Source: Phymorhynchus buccinoides
Taxonomy: Eukaryota > Mollusca > Gastropoda > Neogastropoda > Raphitomidae
Direction: 5' to 3'
Assembly: GCA_017654935.2 (NCBI GenBank)
Contig: CM065704.1
Coordinates: forward strand, 18,313,334-18,377,333
Length of the DNA stretch: 64,000 bases
Position numbers and translations under genes: made by a program. Of this stretch, positions 52,730 through 64,000 are shown in pieces. Position 1 is the stretch's first letter. Each line of letters begins with the position of its first letter. The notes beneath the pieces are model-generated. The model made no database searches. It was not told the DNA's origin and saw only the letters and a list, made by a program, of their open reading frames with translations.

Positions 52730-55081
52730 AACAACAACAACAACAACAACATAACAGTATTTATACGGCGCTGCTGAATCTTGATAGAAATCAAATCAAA
52801 AGCGCACACACACGTTAGCATTCAAAAACGCATTCAAACACAAACGCAATACAAAGCGAACACACACGGATAACATAAATGGAATATAGCAGAAACAGAC
52901 CTAATGGCAAGAGAGAGAAGAGAAAGAGAGAGGAGCTTTAATGACGGGGGAACAGGTGGGTTTTGAGGTTAGCTTTGAAAGCAGAGAGAGTCGGTCGCTG
53001 ACGGAGGGAGAGAGGAAGTTTGTTCCAGGAGGTCGGTCCTGAGACAGCAAAAGAGCGCCGACCAACAGTTGAAAGCTTATACCTGGGGATCTGGAGAGAA
53101 AGAGGGTCAGAAACTGAACGTAAAGTGCGAGCTGGCGTATAGATGGAAATATTGTCGCAGAGGTAAGATGGAGCAGCTTTATGAATAGATTTATAGCAAA
53201 GTGTGTTTAATTTATACTCAATTCTGTCTGCGACAGGAAGCCAGTGCAAAGAACGCAGAAGAGGGCTAACATGATCGAACTTTTTCTTCCTAAGGACAAG
53301 ACGAGCAGCTGTGTTTTGAATACGCTGGAGACAAGATAGAGAAGAGACTGATAGGCCAGAAAGGAGAGCATTACAGTAGTCAATACGAGATAGGATGAGG
53401 GAAGTAACAAGCTTTGCTGTGGCTTCATCTGAGAGGTATTTACGAATATAGCCAATGCAACGAATTTGATAGTAGCAAGGACTGACAGGTCTGAGTCAGG
53501 AAACTCTGCATGGAAAGAGTATTGTCCAAAGTGACACCTAAGTTTTTGACTGAGTCTGAGAGGGGAATGATATTGTTACCCAGTTGGATTGACTCTATGG
53601 AAACAGAGGCTAGTTTGTTTTTTGTCCCTACAAGCATTGCTTCGGTTTTTTTCACCATTTAATTGAAGTTTATTTTGAACCATCCAATTTGAATATCAAT
53701 ATAGCAGTTGTTACTTTCTGTAAGAATGGAATCTAGATCTTCAGGGGTTGTACTGTTTTGGAGTTGTGAGTCATCTGCATAGAAGTGATGTTTCATGTTG
53801 TGCTGGTCGATGACATTGGCAAGAGGTGACGTATACAAAGTAAACAAGACAGGACCAAGCACAGACCCCTGGGGGACTCCACAAGAAAGCCTAAACTGTT
53901 CAGACTGACGACCATTGACCAGAACTGATTGAAAACGATCAGAAAGGTAAGAGGAAAACCAAGAAAGAGCAGGGCCCTTAATTCCAAAAGTATGTTCAAG
54001 ACGAGACAGAAGAATGGAGTGGTCTATGGTATCAAAGGCAGCAGAGAGATCAAGAAGTGTCAAAAGAGAGATTTGACCAGCATCAGAAGCAAGTAAGAGG
54101 TCATTGACGATTTGAACAAGGGCTGTTTCAGTACTGTGGTTGGTTCTATAGGCAGACTGATAAGGATGATGAAGATTGTTTGAGGATAGATGAGGACAGT
54201 CGTTTGTAAGAAAAGGGAGGTTGTTTCAGATTACAGTTGTTCTTCTCCTTACAGGCGGTTTTGAAAGCAGAAGAAAAAGGGAGATTGATTAGATATGCAG
54301 GTCTGTAGTTTTTCAGATTATTTAGGATCCAGATTGTTTCTTCTTGAGAAGGGGCCTTACAAGAGCGGTTTTGAAAGCAGAAGGAAACACACCTGAAACT
54401 AAAGAAGAATTGATGATGTTGGTGATTGATGGCAGAAGGTGTTGATAGATTTGTGAGAAAAGAGAGGCTGGGATGGGGTCAAGATCACAGGATTTAAAAT
54501 GCATTTCTTTCAAAGTAGAAAGAACTTCGGTCTCAGACACCGGCTTGAAAGAGAGAAGGGGGACACCAGTGAATGATGGGTCTGGAATAGTTGGTTGAAA
54601 AGGCATGGAGTCGATTTTTGATCGTAGATCGATAATCTTGGTGGAGAAGAAGGAGGAAAAGGTTTCTGGCAGTTTGTCAGGACTGATATTTGATGGCAGA
54701 GGACTTGATTTCTTGTTGCCTAGGAGATCAGACATGGTGGAGAACAGGACCTTTGTTGTGTTGGCTTCAAGAATTTTAGATGAAAAATAGCTTGTTTTTG
54801 CCTTGGCCAGAAGAAGAGTGAAGATGTTACGGAGAAACTGATATATCTGACGATGTATTACTAGTTTTGAGGCCCGCCACTGACGCTCAGCCTTACGACT
54901 AGTGCGTTTACTTACTCTAAGTTCAGGCGTGTACCAGGGAGCGCAGGGACGATCGGGCACAACACGAGTGGATGGGGGAGCGTGTTTATCAAGCAAGTTA
55001 CTCATAGTAGAATTAAAAGTCGAGGCAGGGTCGTCGGAAATACTCACGTTAGAAAGGAGTTCTAGCTGTTGCCTCTGAACT
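52730..55081 (-). mobile_element. L2/CR1-like LINE, 5'-truncated and frameshifted
   Basis: The reverse strand carries, in order: a 5' segment of ORF2 (55047-54322) with KEMHFKSCDLDPIPASLF; a reverse-transcriptase block (54063-53659) with LLDLSAAFDTIDH, GVPQGSVLGPVLFTLY and the catalytic HFYADDSQL; and a C-terminal part (53249-52938) with MHWLPVADRIEYKLNTL and NKLPLSLRQRPTLSAFK. The frame changes at least four times, so it is dead. A 3' UTR ends TATAAATACTGTTATG and (TTG)n. The endonuclease domain is missing. The 3' end is copied at 21168 and 39595. Confidence 0.88.
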
Positions 55082-55096
55082 AAAAGTATGAATATC

Positions 55097-55100
<4 letters not shown>

Positions 55101-55139
<39 letters not shown>

Positions 55140-55226
55140 CACACACACAACATACACCACACACGCACACACGCACACACACACACACACAACACACACA
55201 CACACACAACACACACACACAACACA
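55101..55226. repeat. (CA)n array between two LINEs
   Basis: CA blocks broken by AACACACAC units. It separates the 5' ends of two oppositely directed LINEs. Confidence 0.9.
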
Positions 55227-55259
55227 TCCATAAATCAGTGATCACACATGATCACACAC

Positions 55260-56300
55260 GATCAGGCGGTCGTATTTGGGGGCACCCAGTCCAGCTACAT
55301 CAGTGTTTGGTCAGGAGTCAGTGCCACAAGGGTCAGTGCTGGGACCATGCCTATTTTTGGTAAATACCTGCCAGAAAAGCTATCTTCGCATGCAATGTTG
55401 TTTTCTGATGACACGGCGGTATACATAATCATCTTCTCGGGAGAAGATCATGCTCATTTACAGCAAGACCTCCCCGGCGCCTTGAGCAATGGGAGAAGAA
55501 ATGGGACATGGAGTACGTTCCACCCATGGAAATGTCAAACTATGCCAGCTACTCGCAGCAAGAAGCCCTCGCACTTCCTTTACGAGCTACGTGGACACAC
55601 ACTGGACACTGTACACACATCAAAATACCTGGATGTCATTCTGCAGGCAAATTATAGCTGGGACGTCCATGTCAATTCCATCACAGCAAAGGCCAGCCAT
55701 GCAGATGCTTAGTTTCCTCAGAAGAAACCTCAAAGTTGCATCCACCAAACTCAGAGAGAAGGCCTACTTGGCCTTTGTCAGGCCGCTCCTGGAGTATGCA
55801 TGTACGGTGTGGGATATATATCCCTCCACCCAGAAAAGTACCGACAAGGTGCATGGAGTCAATCCAGCAAAGAGCTGTCAGGTTTGTCCCGAACAAATAA
55901 CTGGACAGCCAGCGTCACTGACACGCTCCAGAGACTGGGATGGAACACTTTGCGGCAATGGTGGCAGGTCACCAGACTGTACAAGACACTTAATGGCATG
56001 GTGAGTGCAAGACACGTATATAATGGCATGGTGAGTGTTGACAGGAGTAAGTCTGTGTCTCCACCCAATTAAGCGGCAACGCAGAGGACATTCACAACAG
56101 CTCCTTAAGTCCCCCAGTACCGGACTCAGTACCGCCTGACTTCATTCTTTCCTCGCACCATCAAGGAGTGAGATGAGTTGTCAACAGCGGCTGTGGAAGC
56201 AAAATATCATGAGTGCTTTACAGCTGAGGTCTGGGAACACATGCATGGTGTGAATGCCGCCTCTGGCAGACCCGTTCAGGGTTTGTCGGCATAAAGAAAC
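55260..56300 (+). mobile_element. Jockey-like LINE fragment, frameshifted
   Basis: The + strand encodes reverse-transcriptase text: AMLFSDDTAVYIIIF (YxDD-box region), TSKYLDVILQANYSWDVHV, then in another frame LSFLRRNLKVASTKLREKAY and AFVRPLLEYACTVWD, then TASVTDTLQRLGWNTLRQWW. At least two frameshifts are seen. The 5' half of the reverse transcriptase and the endonuclease are absent. Confidence 0.82.
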
Positions 56301-57340
56301 CAAAGACTGAAGCGTTTTTATAAAAAAACACTTTACGATCCTCTTTATCTATCTATTCTTTTAATTCTCAAATTTCCTTCTCTGGCCTACTTAAGACCTT
56401 TTCTTCCGGCATATGCAATTGAACCTCCCCGGTTCCATGGCAAAATAATCAACGTATTGATTGTGGCCATGCATAGTCAAGAAGAAGAAGATCAATAGTA
56501 TTGGCATGGTAATGTTGGTTCCAGTGAACATATTTTTGTTAAAACTAAAGGTCAGGTCAGGTCAGGGTAATGAGGGCAACTAGGCTTCGCGGCCTCTGAA
56601 GTGCCCTTTCAATATAGTTTTTGTAGTATTGAGCACAGCTGTGACGGTTTTTGATTTACAATCAGTCATGTTGGTATCTCAATTCTGTCAATTTAGGGTC
56701 TTTGTCCATGAGGTTTTTAAACTGGTTAAGGTTGGTGCAAACTTGATTTGTGCAGAGAGGTTATTCCAATACTTGGCAAATTAAAGTAATTGCAGTAGGA
56801 ATCAAAACTTGTTCCTGTGTGTCAAAATTCTGTATATAGTTGTATAATTATGTGGAATCTTAACTCCATCGTGTGAAACTGAAAGCATAAACTTATTAGA
56901 AAAAACATCTCATTAGACTTCTTCCTAAGAAGTTTCTCGTATATCTTATCCAGGGCCGGACCAAGTGATTAAGGGGTTTTCCCGCAGGGGATCCAGTGAG
57001 CTGCATAGGTTCCGGGTTAATGGGCAATGCCCTTTTAGTAGGGGCCCAGGGGGAGAACCCCCGGAAAATGGTGCAATTTTGTGATTACTAAGGCAAAAAT
57101 CGAGCTATTTACTTATTTTTCACCCTTTCACAAGGTACATGCGTAGGGCTGACGGGGGATCGAGGGGGTGTCCGGAAACCAGGAACCCCCCCTAGATCCC
57201 GCCCTGTTATCCATATGTGCTTTGACACCTAAAACCCCCCAAGAAAACGCACTGACAAACAGACATGATATTTTTAATCGCAAAATATAATGCACTGCTT
57301 ATGTCTTTACTAAAGGCAGAATTCTCTTACTTTTGCTTCT
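56300..57340. other. Intergenic, upstream of the partial gene
   Basis: No exon. The stretch 56950-57240 (GGGCCGGACCAAGTG, GGGGCCCAGGGGGAGAACCC, CCAGGAACCCCCCC) looks like an interspersed GC-rich repeat, single copy here. Confidence 0.3.
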
Positions 57341-57519
57341 TACAGAATACCATACTTCATCGATTTCAACCTTCTTGTCTAAAGACGGTTTCCGGTTCCG
57401 GAGAACCTGCCGGCGAAGAACAGGAAGTGGCAGTATCAAAACAGTAGGATCAGATAACATAAAATATATCATTTTGGGCTGATTAATTTTGCTTGATCAG
57501 CAGAAAACCAACGTTGGAA

Positions 57520-57591
57520 ATGCAGGGGCCACCTCAGAGATATGCATCTGGTCTTGGTCGGCCTCCTTATTCACAGGCTGGATTTGGAACG
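57520..57591 (+). CDS. Unidentified gene, first coding exon
   Basis: The ATG at 57520 sits in the context GAAATGC after stops in all upstream frames. Twenty-four codons end at a GTACGT donor. Bases 57344-57519 could be the 5' UTR. That stretch carries a GC-rich patch with GGAAG motifs (57385-57430), unlike its AT-rich surroundings. Confidence 0.55.
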
Positions 57592-59201
57592 GTACGTACT
57601 TACAAGTTTGTGATGCTCGGGTGGCTGATCAAAAACTGAAAAAACAGCTGCACGACCTTAGATGAATACATACATGTATAGGAATACATAGGATGATGTT
57701 CGACTGCAGGCCAGCCTAGGCCTCTTATGTCGGCTCCGAGGTAGTGGTTACTTTGATAGTTTGATCGTGGTCGGCATTGTGTTTGAAGGGTTCGTCCCTC
57801 CACAATTTATCCAGGCGTGCTTCAAAAGATTGAACTGATGGCGCATTCAGTGATTCACTACATTGGCTGGCAGATTATTCCACACATCTACACTACGGCA
57901 AACAAAAGAGGTCTTTCTTAGGTTTAAATTTATCCAGTGTTTTGCCACTTTGTATTGGTGACCACGAGTGTATTGCTCTGAATTATGAAGATTCTTCTTC
58001 CATAATGCTGGACTGGACCTTCTGGCGTACCTAAAGACAAAAGTTCAAAACATTATAATCACCCAAAAGTCGATTCAGTGATTGTGGATACTCAAGAAAG
58101 AAGTAATTCACTAATTGATGCCGATTCAGCATCATGCCGAGCTTCCGCTGAACGGGTCTTGGCTGGCTGGGTCACAGTAGTCTAGATTAGGGTTCTTTTT
58201 GATTTGTTTTTGTTCTGTGTGCGACCTTTGGACCTCGACCAAACAGTATCAAAAAATCAAATTGTTGATTGTGGATACTAAATGGAAGAAGAAGGAGAAG
58301 AAATATATTGACAGAAAGTGAGAAACAGCAACTGCCAGAACTGGTCTCCTTCCACTCAGTTGGGGATGTTTATCCTGCCCCACGCTCACTGGTCTTCATT
58401 CAGATGATACATGGTCTGTCTAGAGCTCTCTTTTCTGTCTTTGAATTATCTCCATTACCCTCACAGAAATGTAGATCTTTTCATCCCAAATCCATCCTTA
58501 ATCTTCACAAAATATAGATCTGGAAGTAAGAAATATGAAGGAGTGTGCACATTTTCTTATGTGCGGAAGCCCATCTGTATAATATGACATCCCATCTGCT
58601 TATATTTTATTATTTGTAAAGTTTTTGTTTATTTGTGGACTGCAGTGACACCTTCGTTGAACTTGAAGGGATGGAAGGTCTTTTTTAAAAAAGGAGTTTG
58701 GTGACATTGCCAGGGGTTGCTTATACTAGTTTTTTGTTGTCAGTGTTGAAGCGGGCAGCATTTTATTGTATATGTTCTATGTCGTCTATGTCTTTCTGTA
58801 GATAAGGGTCCCACACAACTGCACCATATTCTAGTAGAGGTCTGACTAGAGCCAAATAGGCGTTTGTTTTACACTGTGGTGGGCAGCGACACTTGTGAAC
58901 TATCGTCTTGAATGTAATAAAAATCATGTTCAAAATATACTCAGCTTTGGTTTCTAGCATTTCAGATCAAACTAAAAGCGTGCTCACACACAAATTATAT
59001 ATACCAAAATGGCAGGCATATTTTGATCAACTGGTATATTATTTGTCCCCACCCCCACTCCATTAAAAATGTGGATTTTGTAAAAATACTAAAATTGTAA
59101 ATGTAAGTTATGATCAGTAAGTTAGTTATTATCTTTCTTCACTCAATAACAATTTTGTTAAATGTTTTTAAAGATCACATTCTTTCTTACTCTTACTCTT
59201 A

Positions 59202-59258
<57 letters not shown>

Positions 59259-62200
59259 ACCCCCCCACACCCCACCCAAGTCTGTTTGGGGGTTTCATCA
59301 GTTTGAAAAATAGGGTAGGTAGGTAGTAAGGTACTACTAGTACTACTAGGATTTTTTTTTTTTAATCTTGTCCATGTGTGTGAATATATTTATATATTTT
59401 AATAAAGTAAAACAGTATGCTTTTGCACTTATAATGTTTTATGTTTCTGTTTGCTCGCTTACTTTCGTTTTCTTTTTCTTTTTTTCCTATTCATAATAAA
59501 AAGTTTAGGGTCGGCAGCCAAAGACTAGGGTAGGTAGGGAAACAGGAAACCAACATTTTTTTGAGGGGGGCCTTAGTTAGTAATCATTTTCACAGTATCT
59601 TAATATATAATAAACACACTTTCTTCTTCTCTATCATTATCACTTTTTCATCACTATCTGCAACATTCCTACACCCACTCAGTGTACACAGGAAACGATG
59701 CTAGACTACCATCAAATAAACATTCTGCGGGCAGTGAAATTCCCAGCAGTTTATGGGAAAATCCAGCTAATGGTTCTCTCCTTTCAAACCGACATTCCAA
59801 CACGCAATCAACCTACCACCATTCATAGTGGGCACCATGACAGAGTATACATGTCCCTAAAACTTACCATACTGTCTATAGCATTTGTTCCCTCTAAACT
59901 GAACATGGAAACGAGTGGGAATTTTCTAAACTTGTATCTGCCACTCTTTGAGGATCCGTCTCCGGGTGAGGATTTTGCCGTCTGCAGGATCTGTCAGTCC
60001 CGTCCTCAACAGGTTAGGATTGGTGGATCTGCCTAGTCCTGCAGACCCGTCTAGATAAGGTTCATTATTTGTTTTACTTACCTATTAATTAATGTATTAT
60101 TTTATATATACTGAGGCCCAGGTCATAGGTCAATAAATTGGACATAGTTCTACTCACTGGGCTACTAAAAATGAAACTGAAAATGTGCTTTTGTGTTTCC
60201 CCATGCCAGGACATTAATGCCGCAATGAAATTTAACTTGGCGAACTATGGCTTTAAGTTTTCTGCAAGTGCCAGGACATTTTGTCCTCCTGATTTTCTTG
60301 TTTCAAAATAGTTTGTCCTATCATTTTCCACCCTTGGTGCATCACCGCTTATACTTTCCATTTTTTTCAGTCATTCTTGGAATGGAATGCTTGTTTTTCT
60401 GTTACAGCCTCAGCCGGTGTCCAGACCAGGGTTTGGTCCAGAGGGTCAGTTAGCAGTGGGCGGACCATCAAGAATGGGCATGCCAGGGCTGCCCCCACGC
60501 CATGGCTTTAGTGGTCAGTAGTAACTTCATTTGCTTAACATATTTTATGGACTAATAAAGCGACACATTTTTTTTCTCCCAGACTGAGACCTATATTAAA
60601 AAAAAATATAATAACTAATTAGTAAGAAACTATAAGGCTGTGTACACACATAAGCGGATATTCCATGCGGAAACCCATGCGCAATCCATAAATAAGTGAA
60701 ACAAAGAAGGGAAAAGATTTGCGCACGTGTCCGAATTTCCCCTATATGCGTACACTTTTATCCTTCTTTCTTCCACTTATTTAAGGTTTTCCGTACGGAA
60801 CTTACGCGTCTAATGTGAACCCAGCCTAATAGTACCATCAGAATTTTGTGTAACATTTGCGGGCTGTGCCTTATAGTCCGTAGAATACTGTTTCCTTGTG
60901 TTTGATTAAAATGTTGTACACATTGAAATGAATTGTCGGAACATAAACTCTAAGCATGTGTGCTATATTTTAAAGACTAAAAGTATAAGGCACATCATAT
61001 TCATTTCTTTAACAAGGCACATTCCAGTTTCCACAAATTTTACTCAAAATTCAGATTTTGTAGTAATAATAGTTTTTTTCTTTCTTCTCTACATTATTTG
61101 TCATAGGCGCAGGAGTCTCACTCTCAGGAAAAAAGTATTGCATAAAATCATAAATGCAAGTCAAGAATTTTTTTTAAACCTTTTTACTGCTTTCACTGTT
61201 TCAGTATAATTTTCCCACCCTGACAAGGTCAATAGTATTTTCTCCGCTTCTAGCCACCCCCACCCCCTTTCCCCACAGTTTCTTCCTTCTGTTTCAGCAG
61301 GACTCATACTATTTATTTTCTTTGCATTAATCTTTTCTTTTTTTCTTTTTTGTTGTTGTTGCTGGTGGCACATTTTTTTAAACTTGTTCTTGCACATGAA
61401 TTAACTTTTTCTAGTCTAAGCGGGCACTGGTTACTGGTGGCGATCTAGCCAATTGTTGCCTGTTTGTTTGCTGGTCACCGTTGTTGGTCAGTTGCTGCAG
61501 CAGCGGTTATGGAAAACTGTCAGAACTTTACTGCGGTGTAAGGAATAATAGTACTTAAAACATCTTTGAAAATGTATGTTCTGTAAAGTTCCGGTTCTAC
61601 CCTTTTTGCTGATGTATGGCAACGGGCTGTTGCTTATTAACCCCTTCGCTGCCTGCCCCGTGTCTACTATGGGCTGTGTGGTGTCATTTATGGTGTCATA
61701 ACTTTTGATGTCATAGTCCTGGAATGCTGGTTTTTGGTTTAGACAAGTCAGGACAGATTATATATTTCTAGAGCGTTTTCTCAGATTGAGTCTCAACAGG
61801 TCTCTTTTAAAATTTATTATAGGAAAATCGGTAATTTCTCCTCGCATTTTCTCTGGCAGTGAAGGGTAGTGTTAAACTAGAGCGTTAAGACGCTAAATCA
61901 CCAACCGCGTGGCAGCGTTATTCGGCTCCAGTGACCTTGACTTTTGACCCATCACCTTCATTATCGAACTTGGCCTAGATCTTCCTACTACCTACCCGCA
62001 TGCAACATTTGAGCACCCTAGTTCAAACGCTAGAGAGGATACATACAAACATACAAACACCACCTCAGACACGAGTGAAAACATTACCAATCCGCTCTCT
62101 ACGATCACGGTTGGTAATAAACACTGTAGAAAAAGAAAGAAAAAGCAAAACACCAACAAAACTCAACTGCCTGCCGAATTTTCATAATTAAATATGATAT

Positions 62201-63250
62201 TATTTTTGTAAAAACTGTTCATTGACTTACTGTAAATGTACTGTTATTATTATTATTATTACTGTGCGACGTAATAAACAAACTTTTGTCATCATAGATG
62301 TGTCGTTATCAATTTGTTCCACACACACACACTCACTCAACAAACCCAACAACAACAACAAAAATATTACAATGTTGCCCAAATCATGCGGTCAGCAACA
62401 ACTGTAAAGAAAGGCAGGTGTGCTGTGCACAGTGCTGGTCAAGCTAATTGGCTGCCGTGTAGAAATAATGAATCAACCATTAATGGCTGCACATGGTGTG
62501 GACAGCCAGGGTTTGACAGAGGTTTGCTTTCACGTTTTGCTCTCAGTGTTTTGTGATCTACATGTATCATCAGTACCTGCCGTCACAGGTTTACTGTGGA
62601 ATTTAGACTGTGAAGTCAGTTTTCTTGTCAGATGGTTATGCTGATAAGTGATCATTGATCAATGTGTCATGATTTGGATTTGTACTTTTGTAGGAATCTT
62701 TAGTCAGCAGCACAGTTTCCAGAAGAACTGTTAAAGTGACAGCCTCTCTTGTTCAGAGTCTTTGTCATATTTGTACCAAGGTGCCTGTGGTTTGTAGTAA
62801 AACTTTTTTTTTTTTTTTTCTCTTTTTTGCTTTGTTCAGATTTTGAAACTTTGAAGATTGTTAAAATTTTGTAGTTCTCATTTTTGTTCCATTTAGTTTC
62901 AGGAACTTGCTATTTCAGTATTTTCAGCTGTTGTTTCTTTGAGAATAAGATGTTGAAAACACAGAGGTTAAGATCAAGTATCAGGAAATGTGTTCAAGAA
63001 AAAAACCAGAATCTTGAATTGATCTAAGTTGAAGCAAGTGCCATCCAATTTCAAACGGTGCTTAAAACTCCTTTGTGACTTGAGTTGCATCATTGACCTC
63101 AGTTGTAATGTTCAGCAGCTGGTCGCGGTGCCTCCAGCACAGCTCTCCGCTGTGTGTCCTCTTCCTCCTCCCCCTCCTCCTCCTCCTCCCCTACAGCCAA
63201 TGCCTCCACCTCCACCGGGTCAAACTGGGGTCAAGGGGGCAAGGGGTCAA
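57520..63250 (+). CDS. 5' part of an unidentified Gly/Pro/Ser-rich gene (three exons, runs off the window)
   Basis: Three exons share compatible phases. 57520-57591 encodes MQGPPQRYASGLGRPPYSQA and four more residues, with a GTACGT donor. 60408-60513 starts after GTTACAG and encodes PQPVSRPGFGPEGQLAVGG, then SRMGMPGLPPRHGFS. 63116-63250 starts after TTCAG and encodes AAGRGASSTALRCV, a run of about ten Ser with one Pro, and SNWGQGGKGS before GTAAGT. The phase from exon 2 chooses the Ser-rich frame of exon 3 over a polyproline frame. No domain is visible. Disordered Gly/Met/Pro-rich N-termini like this are common in nuclear and RNA-binding regulators, including chromatin-remodeller subunits, but I cannot name the gene. 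The first exon may extend back to an AG at 57343 as 5' UTR. Confidence 0.55.
57640..58030 (-). mobile_element. Jockey-like LINE C-terminal remnant
   Basis: The reverse strand reads YARRSSPALWKKNLHNSEQY, then SFVCRSVDVWNNLPANVV and, one frame over, APSVQSFEARLDKLWRD to a stop at EPT. The ordering is that of the extreme C-terminus of jockey-like ORF2. It lies in intron 1 of the partial gene. Confidence 0.75.
58770..58960 (-). mobile_element. Jockey-like LINE thumb-region fragment
   Basis: The reverse strand encodes KTNAYLALVRPLLEYGAVVW then DPYLQKDIDDIEHIQ, the segment just before the text at 57640-58030. The roughly 740 bases between them are unrelated, so the same element may have been split by later insertion. 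Confidence 0.75.
59198..59576. mobile_element. DNA element with TTAGGC/GCCTTA ends, copy 2
   Basis: CTTAGGCCCCCC at the left is mirrored by GGGGGGCCTTAG at the right. The left end continues into about 55 C (59204-59258). Internal GGGTAGGTAGG and GTCGGCAGCCAAAGACTAGG match 32465-32772. Confidence 0.65.
59577..60407. other. Intron of the partial gene, no exon supported
   Basis: A 112-codon open frame (59698-60036) is present but has no recognisable motif and no clear splice signals. I leave it unannotated. Confidence 0.35.
60408..60513 (+). CDS. Unidentified gene, second coding exon
   Basis: The exon lies between GTTACAG and GTCAGT. It is GC-rich (CCAGGGCTGCCCCCACGCC) inside an AT-rich intron, and its codons give a smooth Gly/Pro/Arg/Met-rich text. 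An alternative acceptor exists at 60370. Confidence 0.55.
60514..61630. other. Intron of the partial gene with DNA-element remnants
   Basis: TGCCTTATAGTCCGTAGAAT (60867) and the AAAAGTATAAGGCAC/ATAGGCGCAGGAGTCTCA text (60975-61120) belong to the TACGGTA-ended family seen at 6145 and 27745. No exon was recognised. Confidence 0.4.
61641..61868. mobile_element. piggyBac-type MITE, related family
   Basis: TTAA then CCCCTTCGCTGCC at the left, and GGCAGTGAAGGG with TTAA six bases on at the right. The inside differs from the other three copies, so it is a related, not identical, family. Confidence 0.6.
61870..62120 (-). repeat. Dispersed repeat R3, inverted copy
   Basis: TAGAGCGTTAAGACGC, GGCTCCAGTGACCTTGAC and CTTGGCCTAGATCTTCC are the inverse of 13790-14125. 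It abuts the piggyBac-type element. Confidence 0.65.
62121..63115. other. Intron of the partial gene, no exon seen
   Basis: AT-rich, with short CA, CAA and poly-T stretches. No coding exon or transposon end was recognised. Confidence 0.35.
63116..63250 (+). CDS. Unidentified gene, third coding exon (Ser-rich)
   Basis: The acceptor is TTCAG with a possible CAG shift of one codon, and the donor is GTAAGT at 63251. A (TCC)n tract encodes polyserine in the phase set by exon 2. The +1 frame would give polyproline. The exon ends one base into a codon, so the gene continues beyond the window or in the last 750 bases, where no further exon was found. Confidence 0.5.
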
Positions 63251-64000
63251 GTAAGTTTGGAGCCAATCTTGGGCAGAGGACCAATAGGCCATTTGCTGCG
63301 GGCAGACGGCCTTGACTTTCACTGAAGGCCTTGGATAACAGAGTTCACCGCAACTGTGGGCAAAACATGCGGGCAGTGATGTAGTCTGGTCTAGAGCACA
63401 AACGCCCGCTGCAAATGCCCTATTGATGTGAATGCCTCCTTGCCCCATCCTCCTGCCAAGCATCCACTGTGTAGTTTATTTCGCTAACTCGGTTCGCACT
63501 CTGGTTCCTGCATGATGCTGTGGTAGTAGAAAGCCTAGGTTGTTTCCATGCGAATGCTGCGTTTTTCTGACTCGTCCACGTGGAATCCTTCAATATCTTA
63601 TTATTTTTCATCCCCTCCTGCCTTTTTTTTGTGGCCCTCTTCACCGTATTCTACTTTGCAATTGTAGTGGTACGTCTCTGTTATTAGTTTTGTCAATAAA
63701 AAATATATAAAAAGTTATGAAAAGGAAGCATAAGCTGGGTTGTAAACTTACCAACACCATAACTCTCCAAAATTGTTAACTTTTGTGGGTGTCACAAACG
63801 TGTTTGTGACCATTTCAACAAATTAATATGTAGTATTGATTTTGTGTTCCCTCCAGTGATATTTGTTTGTTATTGTTTTGATAATGTGATCGTAATTACC
63901 CTAGTCCTTGATCCTCCCTTAATTATGACGTATCGTTGCGTGACGTATTTGCTTTGTGACGTGTCTGCGACGTATGTTTTTGTTTTTTACGTCAAGAGTG
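63251..64000. other. Intron or 3' continuation of the partial gene
   Basis: No further exon could be framed. The last 100 bases hold several TGACGT/ACGTCA CRE-like motifs (GTGACGTATTTGC, GTGACGTGTC, GACGTATG), which may be chance or repeat-derived. Confidence 0.3.

Noticed and set aside
53659..54063. Retrovirus or telomerase-type reverse transcriptase
   Set aside because: FYADDSQL, the missing protease/integrase/LTRs and the (TTG)n tail identify an L2/CR1-like LINE.
59698..60036. 112-codon open frame in an intron of the partial gene
   Set aside because: The composition is ordinary, there is no motif or splice signal, and no homologous family is recognised.

Overview
This window looks like nuclear DNA of an animal, most likely a marine mollusc and probably a caenogastropod snail. 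The evidence is spliced genes with GT/AG introns of about 0.6-2.5 kb, a very high load of (CA)n, (GA)n and (CTA)n microsatellites, many small inverted-repeat transposons, decayed LINEs, and a SINE-like repeat that I recall as common in gastropods. The species call is inference.

Three gene models could be built by matching splice sites and reading phase. (1) A HECT-type E3 ubiquitin ligase on the + strand, ten coding exons from 11861 to 22890. It reads as 718 residues, with a proline/alanine repeat encoded by an 18-bp minisatellite and a candidate catalytic cysteine at residue 683. (2) A helix-turn-helix plus DDE integrase protein on the - strand, six coding exons from 38438 to 30528, 476 residues. 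Its D, D and E residues are intact and it may be a domesticated transposase. (3) The 5' part of an unidentified Gly/Pro/Ser-rich gene on the + strand (57520 to 63250), which runs off the right edge. A fourth, weaker model is a 71-residue serine-rich protein at 45845-46060, with a possible TATA promoter and first exon near 43.36-43.47 kb. A DEDDh exonuclease copy at 4579-5943 (-) is broken by a frameshift and an in-frame stop. A piece of it recurs inverted at 3620-3745.

Most of the rest is repeats. 0-11 kb: tandem duplications, the exonuclease pseudogene, a nested repeat cluster with a short telomere-like array, and a 31-bp minisatellite of about 36 copies (8844-9963). 11-24 kb: the HECT gene, with transposons in its introns. 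24-28.6 kb: a decayed array of roughly 300-bp units interrupted by a Tigger/pogo element and by a 777-bp element with a 6-bp target duplication. 30-38 kb: the integrase gene, with three different MITEs and a LINE tail in its introns. 39-42 kb: simple repeats. 41-52 kb: many palindromic MITEs, a dead mariner and a duplicated 3'-flank. 52.7-56.3 kb: two dead LINEs lying head to head. 57-64 kb: the partial gene.

The observation most worth following is a pair of CACGTG-rich modules (10635-10912 and 38684-38944). They are copies of one repeat, and each lies upstream of a gene (HECT and integrase) in the same orientation relative to that gene. I found no prokaryotic-type defence system, CRISPR array, rRNA or tRNA gene. 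Every exon here is inferred by eye, without transcript support.
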